NCBI GenBank assembly: GCA_030017825.1
Contig: JASEGW010000008.1
Location: 1 to 24,785 of the forward strand
DNA length: 24,785 nucleotides
Source: a bacterium
GTDB lineage: Bacteria > UBA9089 > JAHJRX01
Reading direction: 5' to 3'
This document shows, piece by piece, positions 14,925 to 22,063 of this stretch. Numbering within the stretch: the stretch's first letter is position 1; every line of letters starts with the position of its first letter. Both the position numbers and the translations under genes were made by a program. Below the pieces are notes generated by a model. That model saw only the letters and a program-made list of their open reading frames with translations. It ran no database searches and was not told the DNA's origin.

Positions 14925-15932
14925 TCATTTAACTGCATTTCTAGCCTTTACATGTTGTTTGTAATCTCTTGAAAACTTATGCCTTCCATTGCCCAAAGAA
15001 ACAAAATACAAATGATCCATAGGGGCAGGATTTACAGCTGCCTGTAACGCTTCTTTGCCAGGATTGCAAATGGGACCAGGTGGAAGACCTATCCTTAAAT
15101 AAGTATTGTAAGGAGAAATAATCTTTAAATCTTTATAATAAAGCCTCCTCTTATGCTTTCCTAAAGAATAAATAACTGTAGCGCAGGAAGAAAGAGGCAT
15201 TCTTCGTTTTAGTCTATTATGAAAAACAGCAGAAATCATTTCTCTCTCCTCTGGAGCCTTAGCTTCTTTTTCAATAAGAGAAGCCAAAATCACTGCTTTT
15301 CGAAAACTTAAACCTACTTTTTGTGCCCTATCTTCATAAATATCCCCTGTTACCTCATAAAAACGTTTCAACATTGTTTGAATAATATCTTCTTCTTTAA
15401 GACCTAAAGCTATTTTATAGGTATCCGGAAAAAGGTAGCCTTCTAAGCTTATACAATTCTTCTGGTCACTCTCTTTTAAAAAGGATACATCATAACAAAG
15501 ATTTAAAAATCTATCTTTATCTATTAATTTCTCTTTTGCTAAAAAACCAGCAATCTTTCTAATATTATACCCTTCAGGTATGGTAAATCTATGTGAAATT
15601 ACTTCCCCTTTTTGCAATTTCTCAATAATCTGGAAAGTAGTCATTTTACTATTAAATTTATATTCTCCTGATTTTAACTTATTTTCTATCCTCAACATCT
15701 TGGCTAAAACAATAAATCTTAACTTGCTGAAAATAACTTTTCTATCTTTCAGTATTTTGGCAATTTCTTTAGTATTCTTGCCTATTGGAATATTTACTTG
15801 CTGTTCTATAAAATATTTATTTTTTTTAATAGCTCTATTATCTATAAAATCACAAACATATATGGCTATAGTCTCCTTAAATATAAAAACAATACTAATA
15901 AAAATAAGAATAATTAAAACTTTTTTTTTCAT
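14925..15932 (-). CDS. mltG: Endolytic murein transglycosylase MltG (YceG)
   Basis: Cleaves nascent peptidoglycan strands at the periplasmic face and is thought to set glycan length. The 335-residue protein has one N-terminal transmembrane anchor (residues 4-26), a LysM-like first subdomain, then TIPEGYNIRKIAGFL (118-131), EGYLFPDTYKI (164-174) and the catalytic glutamate E221 in ASLIEKEA. Further on are FHNRLKRRMPL, SPYNTYLRIGLPPGPICNPG and AAVNPAP, all hallmarks of YceG/MltG. The usual LQSDPTV motif reads LSSCATV here, a variant with cysteine. The start has only a weak ribosome-binding site and the second codon begins a run of nine A residues. The gene lies 287 bp downstream of ruvX on the same strand. 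Confidence 0.94.
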   Translation of the reverse strand: MKKKVLIILIFISIVFIFKETIAIYVCDFIDNRAIKKNKYFIEQQVNIPIGKNTKEIAKILKDRKVIFSKLRFIVLAKMLRIENKLKSGEYKFNSKMTTFQIIEKLQKGEVISHRFTIPEGYNIRKIAGFLAKEKLIDKDRFLNLCYDVSFLKESDQKNCISLEGYLFPDTYKIALGLKEEDIIQTMLKRFYEVTGDIYEDRAQKVGLSFRKAVILASLIEKEAKAPEEREMISAVFHNRLKRRMPLSSCATVIYSLGKHKRRLYYKDLKIISPYNTYLRIGLPPGPICNPGKEALQAAVNPAPMDHLYFVSLGNGRHKFSRDYKQHVKARNAVK

Positions 15933-16081
15933 CGTCTATTTTTACTTAGTGTCCTAAAACAATTAATATAAATTTAACATCAAAAACTAGTTTAAAAATA
16001 AATGTTTTTGAGTAATTTTGGGAATTTAGGAAAATATTTAGTTTTTAAAGAAATAAAAAGAAAATTTGTTTGAGGGCAGAA

Positions 16082-16204
16082 AACCTAAGTCTAATTTCTT
16101 CTCTTTAAGAATTAATGTTTTCGCTAAAGATTTATATTTTAAGCGAGAAAACGTTTATCTTTAAGCGTTGAGCTTGGAAAATATTATTATATTGCAACTC
16201 AGAT
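16082..16204. repeat. Probable diverged copy D of the miniature repeat
   Basis: Comparable in order to copy A: an AACCT start, TTTAAGAATTAAT followed by TCGCTAAA, then ATTTTAA, and a final ATTGCAACTCAG where copy A has GTCGAACTCAG. It is interrupted in the middle by a hairpin CGCT...AGCG and about 15 extra bases. It lies in the ruvX-mltG gap. The match is by eye and well below the A/C identity. Confidence 0.4.
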
Positions 16205-16219
16205 AATTATTTTTGAACA

Positions 16220-16633
16220 CTAAGTGTTTTTATAATCTAAGTAATTTTGAAGGATTAATATGGCTGAAAGAGTATCAATAACTTTTTTCCTCTTTTTTCT
16301 TCTAACATCTCCTTTGATTAATACTTTTTCTGCTTCCAAAGTGGTAACCCTTTCATCCCAAAAAATGGTCTCTAAATTTACCAAACTTTTCAATTCTTCT
16401 CCAAAGCTTAAGACTTTTTTAGCAGCATCTCCAATACTTCCATCCATATTCTTAGGATAACCTAAAACTATTTCTTCTGCTTGATAATTTCTAATAATAC
16501 CCTCTATTGTCTTGATATCCTCTTCTATGCTTCTTCTTTCCAAAGCCCTAAGTCCAGTAGCTACTTTTTTTTCAGGATCGCTTACAGATATTCCAATTCT
16601 TCGCTCCCCTACATCCAAGCCTATTATACTCAT
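16220..16633 (-). CDS. ruvX: RuvX/YqgF family Holliday-junction resolvase-like nuclease
   Basis: A 137-residue RNase H-fold protein, linked in Gram-negative and Gram-positive bacteria to 16S rRNA 5'-end maturation and Holliday-junction resolution. Family residues are visible: D7 in IGLDVGERRIG, GYPKNMDGSIG (58-68), E94 in WDERVTT, and D120 in VIDTLSAILILQNYL. The length is the usual ~138. It sits with mltG (often YqgF-MltG neighbours), although a 287-bp non-coding gap holds a probable repeat remnant. A strong promoter lies upstream at 16660-16688. Confidence 0.94.
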   Translation of the reverse strand: MSIIGLDVGERRIGISVSDPEKKVATGLRALERRSIEEDIKTIEGIIRNYQAEEIVLGYPKNMDGSIGDAAKKVLSFGEELKSLVNLETIFWDERVTTLEAEKVLIKGDVRRKKRKKVIDTLSAILILQNYLDYKNT

Positions 16634-16659
16634 ATATATATAACCTCATTTTTCAAAAT

Positions 16660-16688
16660 AGAATATCAAAACTTCTCAGTAATGTCAA
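16660..16688 (-). promoter_or_regulatory. Promoter of ruvX-mltG
   Basis: On the minus strand: TTGACA (16683-16688), 17-bp spacer, TATTCT (16660-16665). A GAGGT ribosome-binding site follows before the ATG at 16633. Confidence 0.65.
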
Positions 16689-16794
16689 TAAAAGTTTATT
16701 TTATTCTATTTCAAACCTTGCATTTTAGAGATAAAAATAGGTATAACAAAATAAAAAAGCAAAATGAAACACCAAGTAAAAATATAATTTAGTC

Positions 16795-16824
16795 TTGATA
16801 AAAACCTAAATATTATGCTATATT
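16795..16824 (+). promoter_or_regulatory. Promoter of the RmlD pair (extended -10)
   Basis: TTGATA (16795-16800), 18-bp spacer, TATATT (16819-16824) in the context TATGCTATATTAA, identical to the tmk -10 region. An AAGGAG ribosome-binding site lies about 10 nt before the ATG at 16856. Confidence 0.65.
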
Positions 16825-16855
16825 AAAGTAATAAACCTTAAAAAGGAGTAAGCAA

Positions 16856-17707
16856 ATGATTTTGATAACAGGATCCAATGGTATGGTGGGAAGTTACTTT
16901 AAGGAAGAATTTCAAGATGAAGAGCTTCTTTTGACAGATATTGATACATTAGACATTAGAAACTACGGTAAAGTTTTTTCTACTATTTCTAATCTAAAAC
17001 CAAAATTTGTTATTAATTTAGCTGCAGAAACAGATGTAGATAAGTGTGAAACAGAAATAGATCATGCTTTTCATACTAATGTTATCGGAACTTCAAATGT
17101 AGCTTTGGCTTGTCAAGCCAACGATATTATTATGGTTCACATTAGTACTGCAGGAGTTTTTGATGGAGAAAAGCATGATTCCTATACTGAATTTGATGCT
17201 CCTAATCCTCAAAATATCTATGGTAAAACTAAATTTGAAGCTGACAAAGTCGTTATGCAAACCCTTAAAAGATACTATATTTTTCGACCAGGATGGATGA
17301 TAGGAGGAAAAGAAAAGGATAAAAAATTTGTAGCAAAAATTATAAAACTTATTCAAAAAGGACAAACTAATTTAAATGTAGTTAACGATAAATTTGGTAG
17401 TCCTACTTATGCTAAAGAATTAGTAAGAGGAATAAAAGAAATTATCAAAACTGGGTATTTTGGGCTTTATCATATGACCAATAAAGGAACTTGTAGCAGA
17501 TACGAAGTAGCTCAAGAAATAGTTAATTTTTTAAAGAAAGATGTCAAAATAACCCCAATTTCTTCTGCAGCATATCCTTTACCAGCTCTTAGGGTTAGGT
17601 CTGAAGCTATGAGAAATTATAAATTAGATCTTTTGGGATTAAATAATATGAGCAACTGGCAAGATGCTTTGCATGATTATTTAAGTAGTTGGATTGGAAG
17701 TTGTTAG
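16856..17707 (+). CDS. RmlD-type dTDP-4-dehydrorhamnose reductase, copy 1
   Basis: A 283-residue extended SDR with the RmlD pattern. It has a Rossmann motif G6xxG9xxG12 (MILITGSNGMVGSY), INLAAETDVDKCETE, HISTAGVFDGEK, and the catalytic Y122-x3-K126 (IYGKTK). RPGWMIGG and a C-terminal substrate-binding part follow. The reaction in the family is reduction of dTDP-4-dehydro-L-rhamnose to dTDP-L-rhamnose with NAD(P)H. No rmlA, rmlB or rmlC is in the window, so the substrate is inferred. It is followed 43 bp later by a close paralogue of nearly the same length and architecture. Confidence 0.85.
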   Translation: MILITGSNGMVGSYFKEEFQDEELLLTDIDTLDIRNYGKVFSTISNLKPKFVINLAAETDVDKCETEIDHAFHTNVIGTSNVALACQANDIIMVHISTAGVFDGEKHDSYTEFDAPNPQNIYGKTKFEADKVVMQTLKRYYIFRPGWMIGGKEKDKKFVAKIIKLIQKGQTNLNVVNDKFGSPTYAKELVRGIKEIIKTGYFGLYHMTNKGTCSRYEVAQEIVNFLKKDVKITPISSAAYPLPALRVRSEAMRNYKLDLLGLNNMSNWQDALHDYLSSWIGSC

Positions 17708-17750
17708 CTAATAGCATTTACATCTACTTTAAGCTAAATATGGAGGATTT

Positions 17751-18593
17751 ATGATCTTAGTTACCGGGGCTAAGGGTATGGTTGGAAGCTACTTAAAGGA
17801 AATTTATCCCAAAGAAGTATTAATTCTAACCGATATAGAAGAATTAAACATTTGCAACAAAGACCAAGTGTTTTCTATAATAGAAAAAACAAAACCTCAA
17901 ATAGTCATTCACTTAGCTGCAGAAACTAATGTGGATAAATGTGAAATCGAAGCAGATCACGCTTATCGCATAAATGTTTTAGGTACCTATTTTATAGCTT
18001 TGGCCTGTCAAGAATATAACATAGAGATGGCTTATATTAGCACTGGTGGTGTTTTTGATGGAAATAAAATTAAACCCTATACCGAATTTGATGATCCTAA
18101 TCCAGTAAGCGTATACGGTAAAACTAAATTAGAAGGTGAAATTGCCGTAATGTCCTTGCTTGATAAATTTTATATCATTAGAGCTGGTTGGATGATAGGG
18201 GGAGGAAAGAAAGATATTAAATTTGTAAGAAAAATTGTTCAATTGATGAATGAGCGAGAAGAGCTATCAGTAATTGATGATAAGTTTGGTACCATTACTT
18301 ATGCTAAAGAATTAGTCTCTAATTTAAAAGAACTTCTTGAAACTAAATTCTATGGCACTTATCATATAGCCAATAGTGGAATGTGTAACCGTTATGATAT
18401 TGCCTTAGAAATTGCCAATATTCTAGGTAAAAATACCAAAATTAAGCGTATCTCTTCAGCTGCTTTTCCTTTGCCAGCCCCCAGAGCCCGCTCAGAAGCT
18501 CTTAGAAACTATAAATTAGAACTTATGGGATTGAATAAAATGAGACCTTGGAAAGAAGCGCTTAAAGATTATTTAAAAGAAATATGTATTTAA
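17751..18593 (+). CDS. RmlD-type dTDP-4-dehydrorhamnose reductase, copy 2
   Basis: A 280-residue paralogue of the preceding gene, with identical spacing of motifs. It has G6xxG9xxG12 (MILVTGAKGMVGSY), HLAAETNVDKCE, YISTGGVFDGNK, Y122-x3-K126 (VYGKTK) and RAGWMIGG. The C-terminal SSAxPLPAxRxRSEAxRNYKL is shared with copy 1. A GGAGG ribosome-binding site precedes the ATG. By eye more than half of residues match copy 1, so this is an in-tandem duplication that has diverged. It may act on a different nucleotide sugar; nothing visible fixes that. Confidence 0.85.
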   Translation: MILVTGAKGMVGSYLKEIYPKEVLILTDIEELNICNKDQVFSIIEKTKPQIVIHLAAETNVDKCEIEADHAYRINVLGTYFIALACQEYNIEMAYISTGGVFDGNKIKPYTEFDDPNPVSVYGKTKLEGEIAVMSLLDKFYIIRAGWMIGGGKKDIKFVRKIVQLMNEREELSVIDDKFGTITYAKELVSNLKELLETKFYGTYHIANSGMCNRYDIALEIANILGKNTKIKRISSAAFPLPAPRARSEALRNYKLELMGLNKMRPWKEALKDYLKEICI

Positions 18594-18865
18594 AAAGTAA
18601 CCCTATTTTTTTCAAATATTTTTCTACTGATAAGGCAAGGAACATTAGACCCTCTGCAAAATCAAACTAAGTTTAGGGTTATAAAAAGAACAATAATTTC
18701 TTATTTTTATCCTTATGATAGATGGAAAAAGTATAGTGAATTTGAAAATATTGTTTTTTTATTATTATGAACTTAATATCTATTGTAATTAAACTAAGTA
18801 AAATTACAAGATAGAAACTAAAAATTATTTGATTATGTTAAATTACATTAAGAAAAGAGTTTTTT

Positions 18866-19345
18866 ATGAAAAGAAATAATTCTTTGAAGGTTTTTATGGT
18901 AATTCTTATTTTGATATTACTGTATAGTTTTGTTATAAAAATAACTCCAACAGGGACTACATATGGAGTTGATAATGGGCTAAAATTTATTCAAACTTTA
19001 AGTTTTATTGAGAAAAATTTTTCTGATTTTTCATTATTTTATCCCTGCTATGATATTGATAAAGATTATAAATATTACCCGGTTAAAAAAGATTTTTTAT
19101 TAAAAAGAGGAGGAAAGCTCTATGCGGTATATCCTCCTTTTTGGATATTTATATCTGCATTATTTTTTAAAGTATTCAGCTATTTTGGATTATATTTAGT
19201 ACCATTAATCTCTTCTATCTTAACAAGTTTTCTTCTGTATCTAATTTTTGAAATAATTACTGAAAGAAAGGGAGTAGGAATTGTGCTTTTGAGTGAGCTA
19301 TGCACACCACTTTTCTTTTATGGTGTGTGTTTTTGGTTTTTATAG
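18866..19345 (+). pseudogene. Truncated polytopic membrane protein, possibly a glycosyltransferase N-terminus
   Basis: 159 residues with one N-terminal membrane segment (about 9-25), a loop with GTTYGVDNGLKFIQTLSFIEKN, and an acidic/aromatic stretch (YPCYDIDKDYKYYP). Three further hydrophobic segments follow from about residue 88 (PPFWIFISALFF, YLVPLISSILTSFLLYLIF, SELCTPLFFYGVCFWF). A DNGLKxxQ loop after TM1 plus a YPP-type membrane entry resembles the start of GT-C type membrane glycosyltransferases, usually 450-600 residues. The frame stops about 20 bp before a terminator, and no continuation in other frames is visible, so most of the protein is missing. The family is uncertain. Confidence 0.45.
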
Positions 19346-19367
19346 GAAAGTGGGTATAAGTCACAAA

Positions 19368-19396
19368 AAAAGAGGCTGTTTAAAACAGCCTCTTTT
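19368..19396. terminator. Bidirectional intrinsic terminator
   Basis: AAAAGAGGCTGTTT (19368-19381), one unpaired A, then AAACAGCCTCTTTT (19383-19396): a 14-bp perfect inverted repeat. An A-run lies to its left and a T-run to its right, so it can act on both strands. It ends the plus-strand truncated gene and the minus-strand pilin cluster. Confidence 0.85.
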
Positions 19397-19429
19397 GCCA
19401 TTGTTGCTCTATCTATATCTTACTATATC

Positions 19430-19864
19430 TTAGAAATCATAGTACTTGGTCGTCTTGTCTAAGGCTACATGACCACAATCAATTCTTACCTTTCCAGTGC
19501 TTCTGTCATACCACCAACCACCTTTGTCTCCGTAAGAAGAAGAAACACTGTTGGTATCTTTATGCAAACCTTTTCTTAGTTTTACCTTTGGTATTTCATC
19601 TATATACGTGGGTAGAAAAGCAGGATAGTTAATGCCCCCAGAATTGTAAGTACCATTGTCTAAAGCATAGGGATATCTTCCTTCATTGTCCCCATAGTAG
19701 ATAGCAATGGCTGATCGTAGTGCCCCCAGGCTACCTTTTGTAGCTGCTTCCTTAGCTTTGTCTACTAAGTCGACAAATTTAGGAATAGCCACTACAGAAA
19801 GGATGCCGATGATGGCAATAACGATCATAAGCTCGATTAATGTAAAACCTTTTTGTCTTTTCAT
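19430..19864 (-). CDS. Type IV pilin / GspG-like major pseudopilin 1
   Basis: 144 residues with a class III leader MKRQKG^FTLIE (cleavage after G6, Glu at mature +5), followed by the hydrophobic helix LMIVIAIIGILSVVAIP. Then comes the conserved AKEAATKGSLGALRSAIAIYYGDNEGRYPYAL. The C-terminal globular part has GGWWYDRSTGKVRID, a strand pattern typical of short GspG/PilA-like pilins of candidate phyla. It needs a prepilin peptidase, not present here. An AAGGAG ribosome-binding site precedes the ATG. It lies 43 bp downstream of a paralogue and is followed by the terminator at 19368-19396. Confidence 0.93.
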   Translation of the reverse strand: MKRQKGFTLIELMIVIAIIGILSVVAIPKFVDLVDKAKEAATKGSLGALRSAIAIYYGDNEGRYPYALDNGTYNSGGINYPAFLPTYIDEIPKVKLRKGLHKDTNSVSSSYGDKGGWWYDRSTGKVRIDCGHVALDKTTKYYDF

Positions 19865-19907
19865 GGTTTAAACTCCTTCTTTACTTATTCTACTTAATCC
19901 CAATCCA

Positions 19908-20426
19908 CTACCATTCTAAGTAGCTTTTCTCCCAGCAATCTAATGCCCTTTTGTTTATAGTTACTTTTCCAGTCTTTCTGTCATACCACCAACCACCTTC
20001 GTTGGTAAATTCATAAGAAACTATACAAGGATCATAATCCTTTACCCCATCTCTTACATAAGCTCTTGGAATTCCATAGTTAGTTCCTTTGCTATACTCT
20101 ACCTCTTGAAGATACTCAACAAAAGGTGGATATTTGTAGCCTCCAACATCATACCAATTCTTATCCAAGCAATATGGATAACGGCCTTCGTTGTCACCAT
20201 AGTAAATCATAATTGCTGAACGCATAGCTCCTAAATTACCTTTGGTAGCAGATTCCCGGGATTTGTTTACTAAATCTGTATATTTTGGAATTGCCACAAC
20301 TGATAGTATTCCAATAATGGCTATTACGATCATAAGCTCTATTAAAGTAAAGCCATATTTATTTAGAATACTAAATCTATTTAATTTATCAGCACTCTGT
20401 GCTGGTAACTTCTTTTTAGTAATCAT
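19908..20426 (-). CDS. Type IV pilin / major pseudopilin 2 with long leader
   Basis: 172 residues. The leader is unusually long: 25 residues with several Lys/Arg, ending KYG^FTLIE (cleavage after G25, Glu +5). The mature N-terminal helix is identical to pilin 1 for about 23 residues, and the rest keeps ATKGNLGAMRSAIMIYYGDNEGRYPY and GGWWYDRKTGKVTI. It is a paralogue of pilin 1, with a longer globular domain containing paired cysteines (C in DPCIVS and LDCWEK). The ribosome-binding site is weak. A sigma70-type promoter lies directly upstream (20468-20496). Without other start codons before the leader, the long leader is probably real; type IVb pilins also have leaders of this size. Confidence 0.9.
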   Translation of the reverse strand: MITKKKLPAQSADKLNRFSILNKYGFTLIELMIVIAIIGILSVVAIPKYTDLVNKSRESATKGNLGAMRSAIMIYYGDNEGRYPYCLDKNWYDVGGYKYPPFVEYLQEVEYSKGTNYGIPRAYVRDGVKDYDPCIVSYEFTNEGGWWYDRKTGKVTINKRALDCWEKSYLEW

Positions 20427-20467
20427 CTCTATATCACTTTCTATGTAGTATGTAATACTCTATCTAA

Positions 20468-20496
20468 ACTATGACATATACTAATTAACTTGTCAA
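20468..20496 (-). promoter_or_regulatory. Promoter for the two pilin genes
   Basis: On the minus strand: TTGACA (20491-20496), 17-bp spacer, CATAGT (20468-20473), 41 bp before the ATG at 20426. It lies just past the stop of the upstream gene, so the two major pilins can be expressed separately from the minor-pilin genes. Confidence 0.55.
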
Positions 20497-20498
20497 AT

Positions 20499-21041
20499 TT
20501 AAAATTCTCTATATGATATATTCTGATCAAACACAAAATTATTATCTTTGGTTTTTTTAACCACAACTACCATCTCTATATTCTTTTTATTCTCTCTGAT
20601 TTCTCCAATAGAAACCACTTTAATTATGGCATAAAAACTACTTTCTCCCTGCTTATCTTTCTTCTTTGAATAGGCATAAACTTTATAAACCAAACTAATC
20701 TTCTTGGCCTTATCTTTTATTTTTAAAGGATAGTCAGATATAAATACATCTTTATCCTTCTTACCCTTTAAGCTCATAGAAGTATACATAGCATCTTTCT
20801 CAAGTTCACCATCCAAATCCCACTTAATATATACCGATTTATCTTTTGGTTTAGTGCTTACTCCATCATATTTTTCAATAGTATCATAAATACCATCTTT
20901 TTCTGTAATCCTACATTCTATATTAATACCAGAGCTATCTGCTCCCTTTACCTTATATACATCTATCTCAGGTTCTCCAGCTTTGATTTTAAACGCCACT
21001 AATATTAATATTAACCCAATGATTATCTTTTTCTTATCCAT
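20499..21041 (-). CDS. Exported protein of unknown function in the minor-pilin cluster
   Basis: Start taken at the ATG at 21039-21041 because a GAGGAGA ribosome-binding site lies just before it; the in-frame ATG 24 bp upstream lacks one. The 180-residue protein has a signal peptide-like start (MDKKKIIIGLILILVAFKIKAG, cleavage near AG/EPE). The remainder is rich in beta-strand-forming residues, Lys and Asp (KDKSVYIKWDLDGE, DVFISDYPLKIKDK, ISLVYKVYAYSKKK). I recognise no family. The ribosome-binding site lies in the end of the PilX-like gene, so it is co-transcribed and perhaps a periplasmic partner of the pilin complex. Confidence 0.75.
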   Translation of the reverse strand: MDKKKIIIGLILILVAFKIKAGEPEIDVYKVKGADSSGINIECRITEKDGIYDTIEKYDGVSTKPKDKSVYIKWDLDGELEKDAMYTSMSLKGKKDKDVFISDYPLKIKDKAKKISLVYKVYAYSKKKDKQGESSFYAIIKVVSIGEIRENKKNIEMVVVVKKTKDNNFVFDQNISYREF

Positions 21042-21052
21042 CTCTTCTCCTC

Positions 21053-21436
21053 TTAAGGAAAACATTTGATGTAAACTTTAATCTTACCTTTTTCAAAATC
21101 AACTACCCCTATTTTGTTAGCATCGTTATCAAAAGGATTAATATAGTCTATACTTCTTTCTTCAATTAATCTTCTCAGATTTTCCTGAAACACAGGATCG
21201 TAACCCATCTTCTCTTTTTCAGCTCGACTTAATTTATAAATAGCCTTCTCAATACCTGCTTCACTATAATAACAACAAACACTACCTTTTTTAGAACTGA
21301 TAGTGCTTTTAAAATTATAAGCATTCCATATTTCAAATCCAGCAACAACTATAATGATAAAAGCATTTAAATAAAGCGCTAGGGCTAAAGCAAAGCCTTT
21401 TTGAGAAAAGTAGATTTCTTTTACGCTTTCCCACAT
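21053..21436 (-). CDS. PilX-like minor pilin
   Basis: 127 residues. A prepilin leader ends QKG^FALALALYLNAFIIIVVAGF (G14), with no Glu at +5, as in GspK-type pilins that sit at the fibre tip. The YYSEAGIEKAIYKL motif at about 57-70 is the hallmark of the PilX N-terminal family. The globular part is short (about 60 residues) with an acidic GVVDFEKGKIKVYIKC end. It is shorter than typical PilX (~170-200), so the C-terminal part may be reduced. An AAAGGATAAAG ribosome-binding site precedes the ATG. Confidence 0.8.
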   Translation of the reverse strand: MWESVKEIYFSQKGFALALALYLNAFIIIVVAGFEIWNAYNFKSTISSKKGSVCCYYSEAGIEKAIYKLSRAEKEKMGYDPVFQENLRRLIEERSIDYINPFDNDANKIGVVDFEKGKIKVYIKCFP

Positions 21437-21498
21437 ATCTTTATCCTTTCTTTGAATCTATCTTCTTTTTTCCTTTATTGCTCATCTTCTGCCTTCTG

Positions 21499-22044
21499 TT
21501 ATTTGACCTTCATAGATACTGTAGTAATTCTTTTATGAGTTTTATTCTTTTCCTCTCCTATTCCTTCCAAATATTTCATTAATTCTAAAGTAATTTGACA
21601 ATTACCTACTCTTTTAAATTTAAAACTTTTTATAATAATATCGTCATTTTTTACCTTGGGACAAATTGGACTATAAGGAGCTGACTCTTTATTTATTTCG
21701 CATACTATCTTATTATAGTTCGTATCAGTAACATAATATTCATAAAGAGCATTATTAAAACAATTCCTAAATTTTATTCTTTGTACTTCAGCATTTTTTT
21801 TGTCGGGATAATTATCAATTTCCACTGTGTCCGACTGAGCTTTCTTTAAATCCCTTGTTAAGTGTAACATTATATTAGAAGCATTCATGTCTAAAATATT
21901 TTTTACCTGTCCTAACTTCCATGATTTTACTGCTGATTGAAGCATGACCACTACCCCAATAGTAATTATAGCTAATACCACAGAAGCCATTAATATTTCT
22001 ATAAAAGTAATACCTCTTTCTCTTTTTTCTTTACAACTCATCAT
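21499..22044 (-). CDS. PilW/GspJ-like minor pilin
   Basis: 181 residues. The leader MMSCKEKRERG^ITFIE cleaves after G11, with Glu at +5, and continues as the helix ILMASVVLAIITIGVVVMLQ. The body has LGQVKNILDMNASNIMLHLTRDLKKAQ, a PilW/GspJ-type alpha segment, then a beta-rich C-terminus with cysteines (CFNNALYEYY, VCEINKESAPYSPICPKV). The predicted start has an AAAGG ribosome-binding site, and two adjacent ATGs are possible. It lies 19 bp downstream of the giant PilV-like gene. Confidence 0.82.
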   Translation of the reverse strand: MMSCKEKRERGITFIEILMASVVLAIITIGVVVMLQSAVKSWKLGQVKNILDMNASNIMLHLTRDLKKAQSDTVEIDNYPDKKNAEVQRIKFRNCFNNALYEYYVTDTNYNKIVCEINKESAPYSPICPKVKNDDIIIKSFKFKRVGNCQITLELMKYLEGIGEEKNKTHKRITTVSMKVK

Positions 22045-22063
22045 TATAACCTTTTTGTATATA

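Noticed and set aside
15580..15957. Plus-strand open frame opposite mltG
   Set aside because: Hydrophobic antisense shadow; mltG carries all family motifs.
18649..18680. IS-end-like string (AGACCCTCTGCAAAATCAAA) after the second RmlD gene
   Set aside because: No matching inverted end or transposase nearby; a 7-bp pair AACCCTA/TAGGGTT about 70 bp apart is within chance in such sequence.
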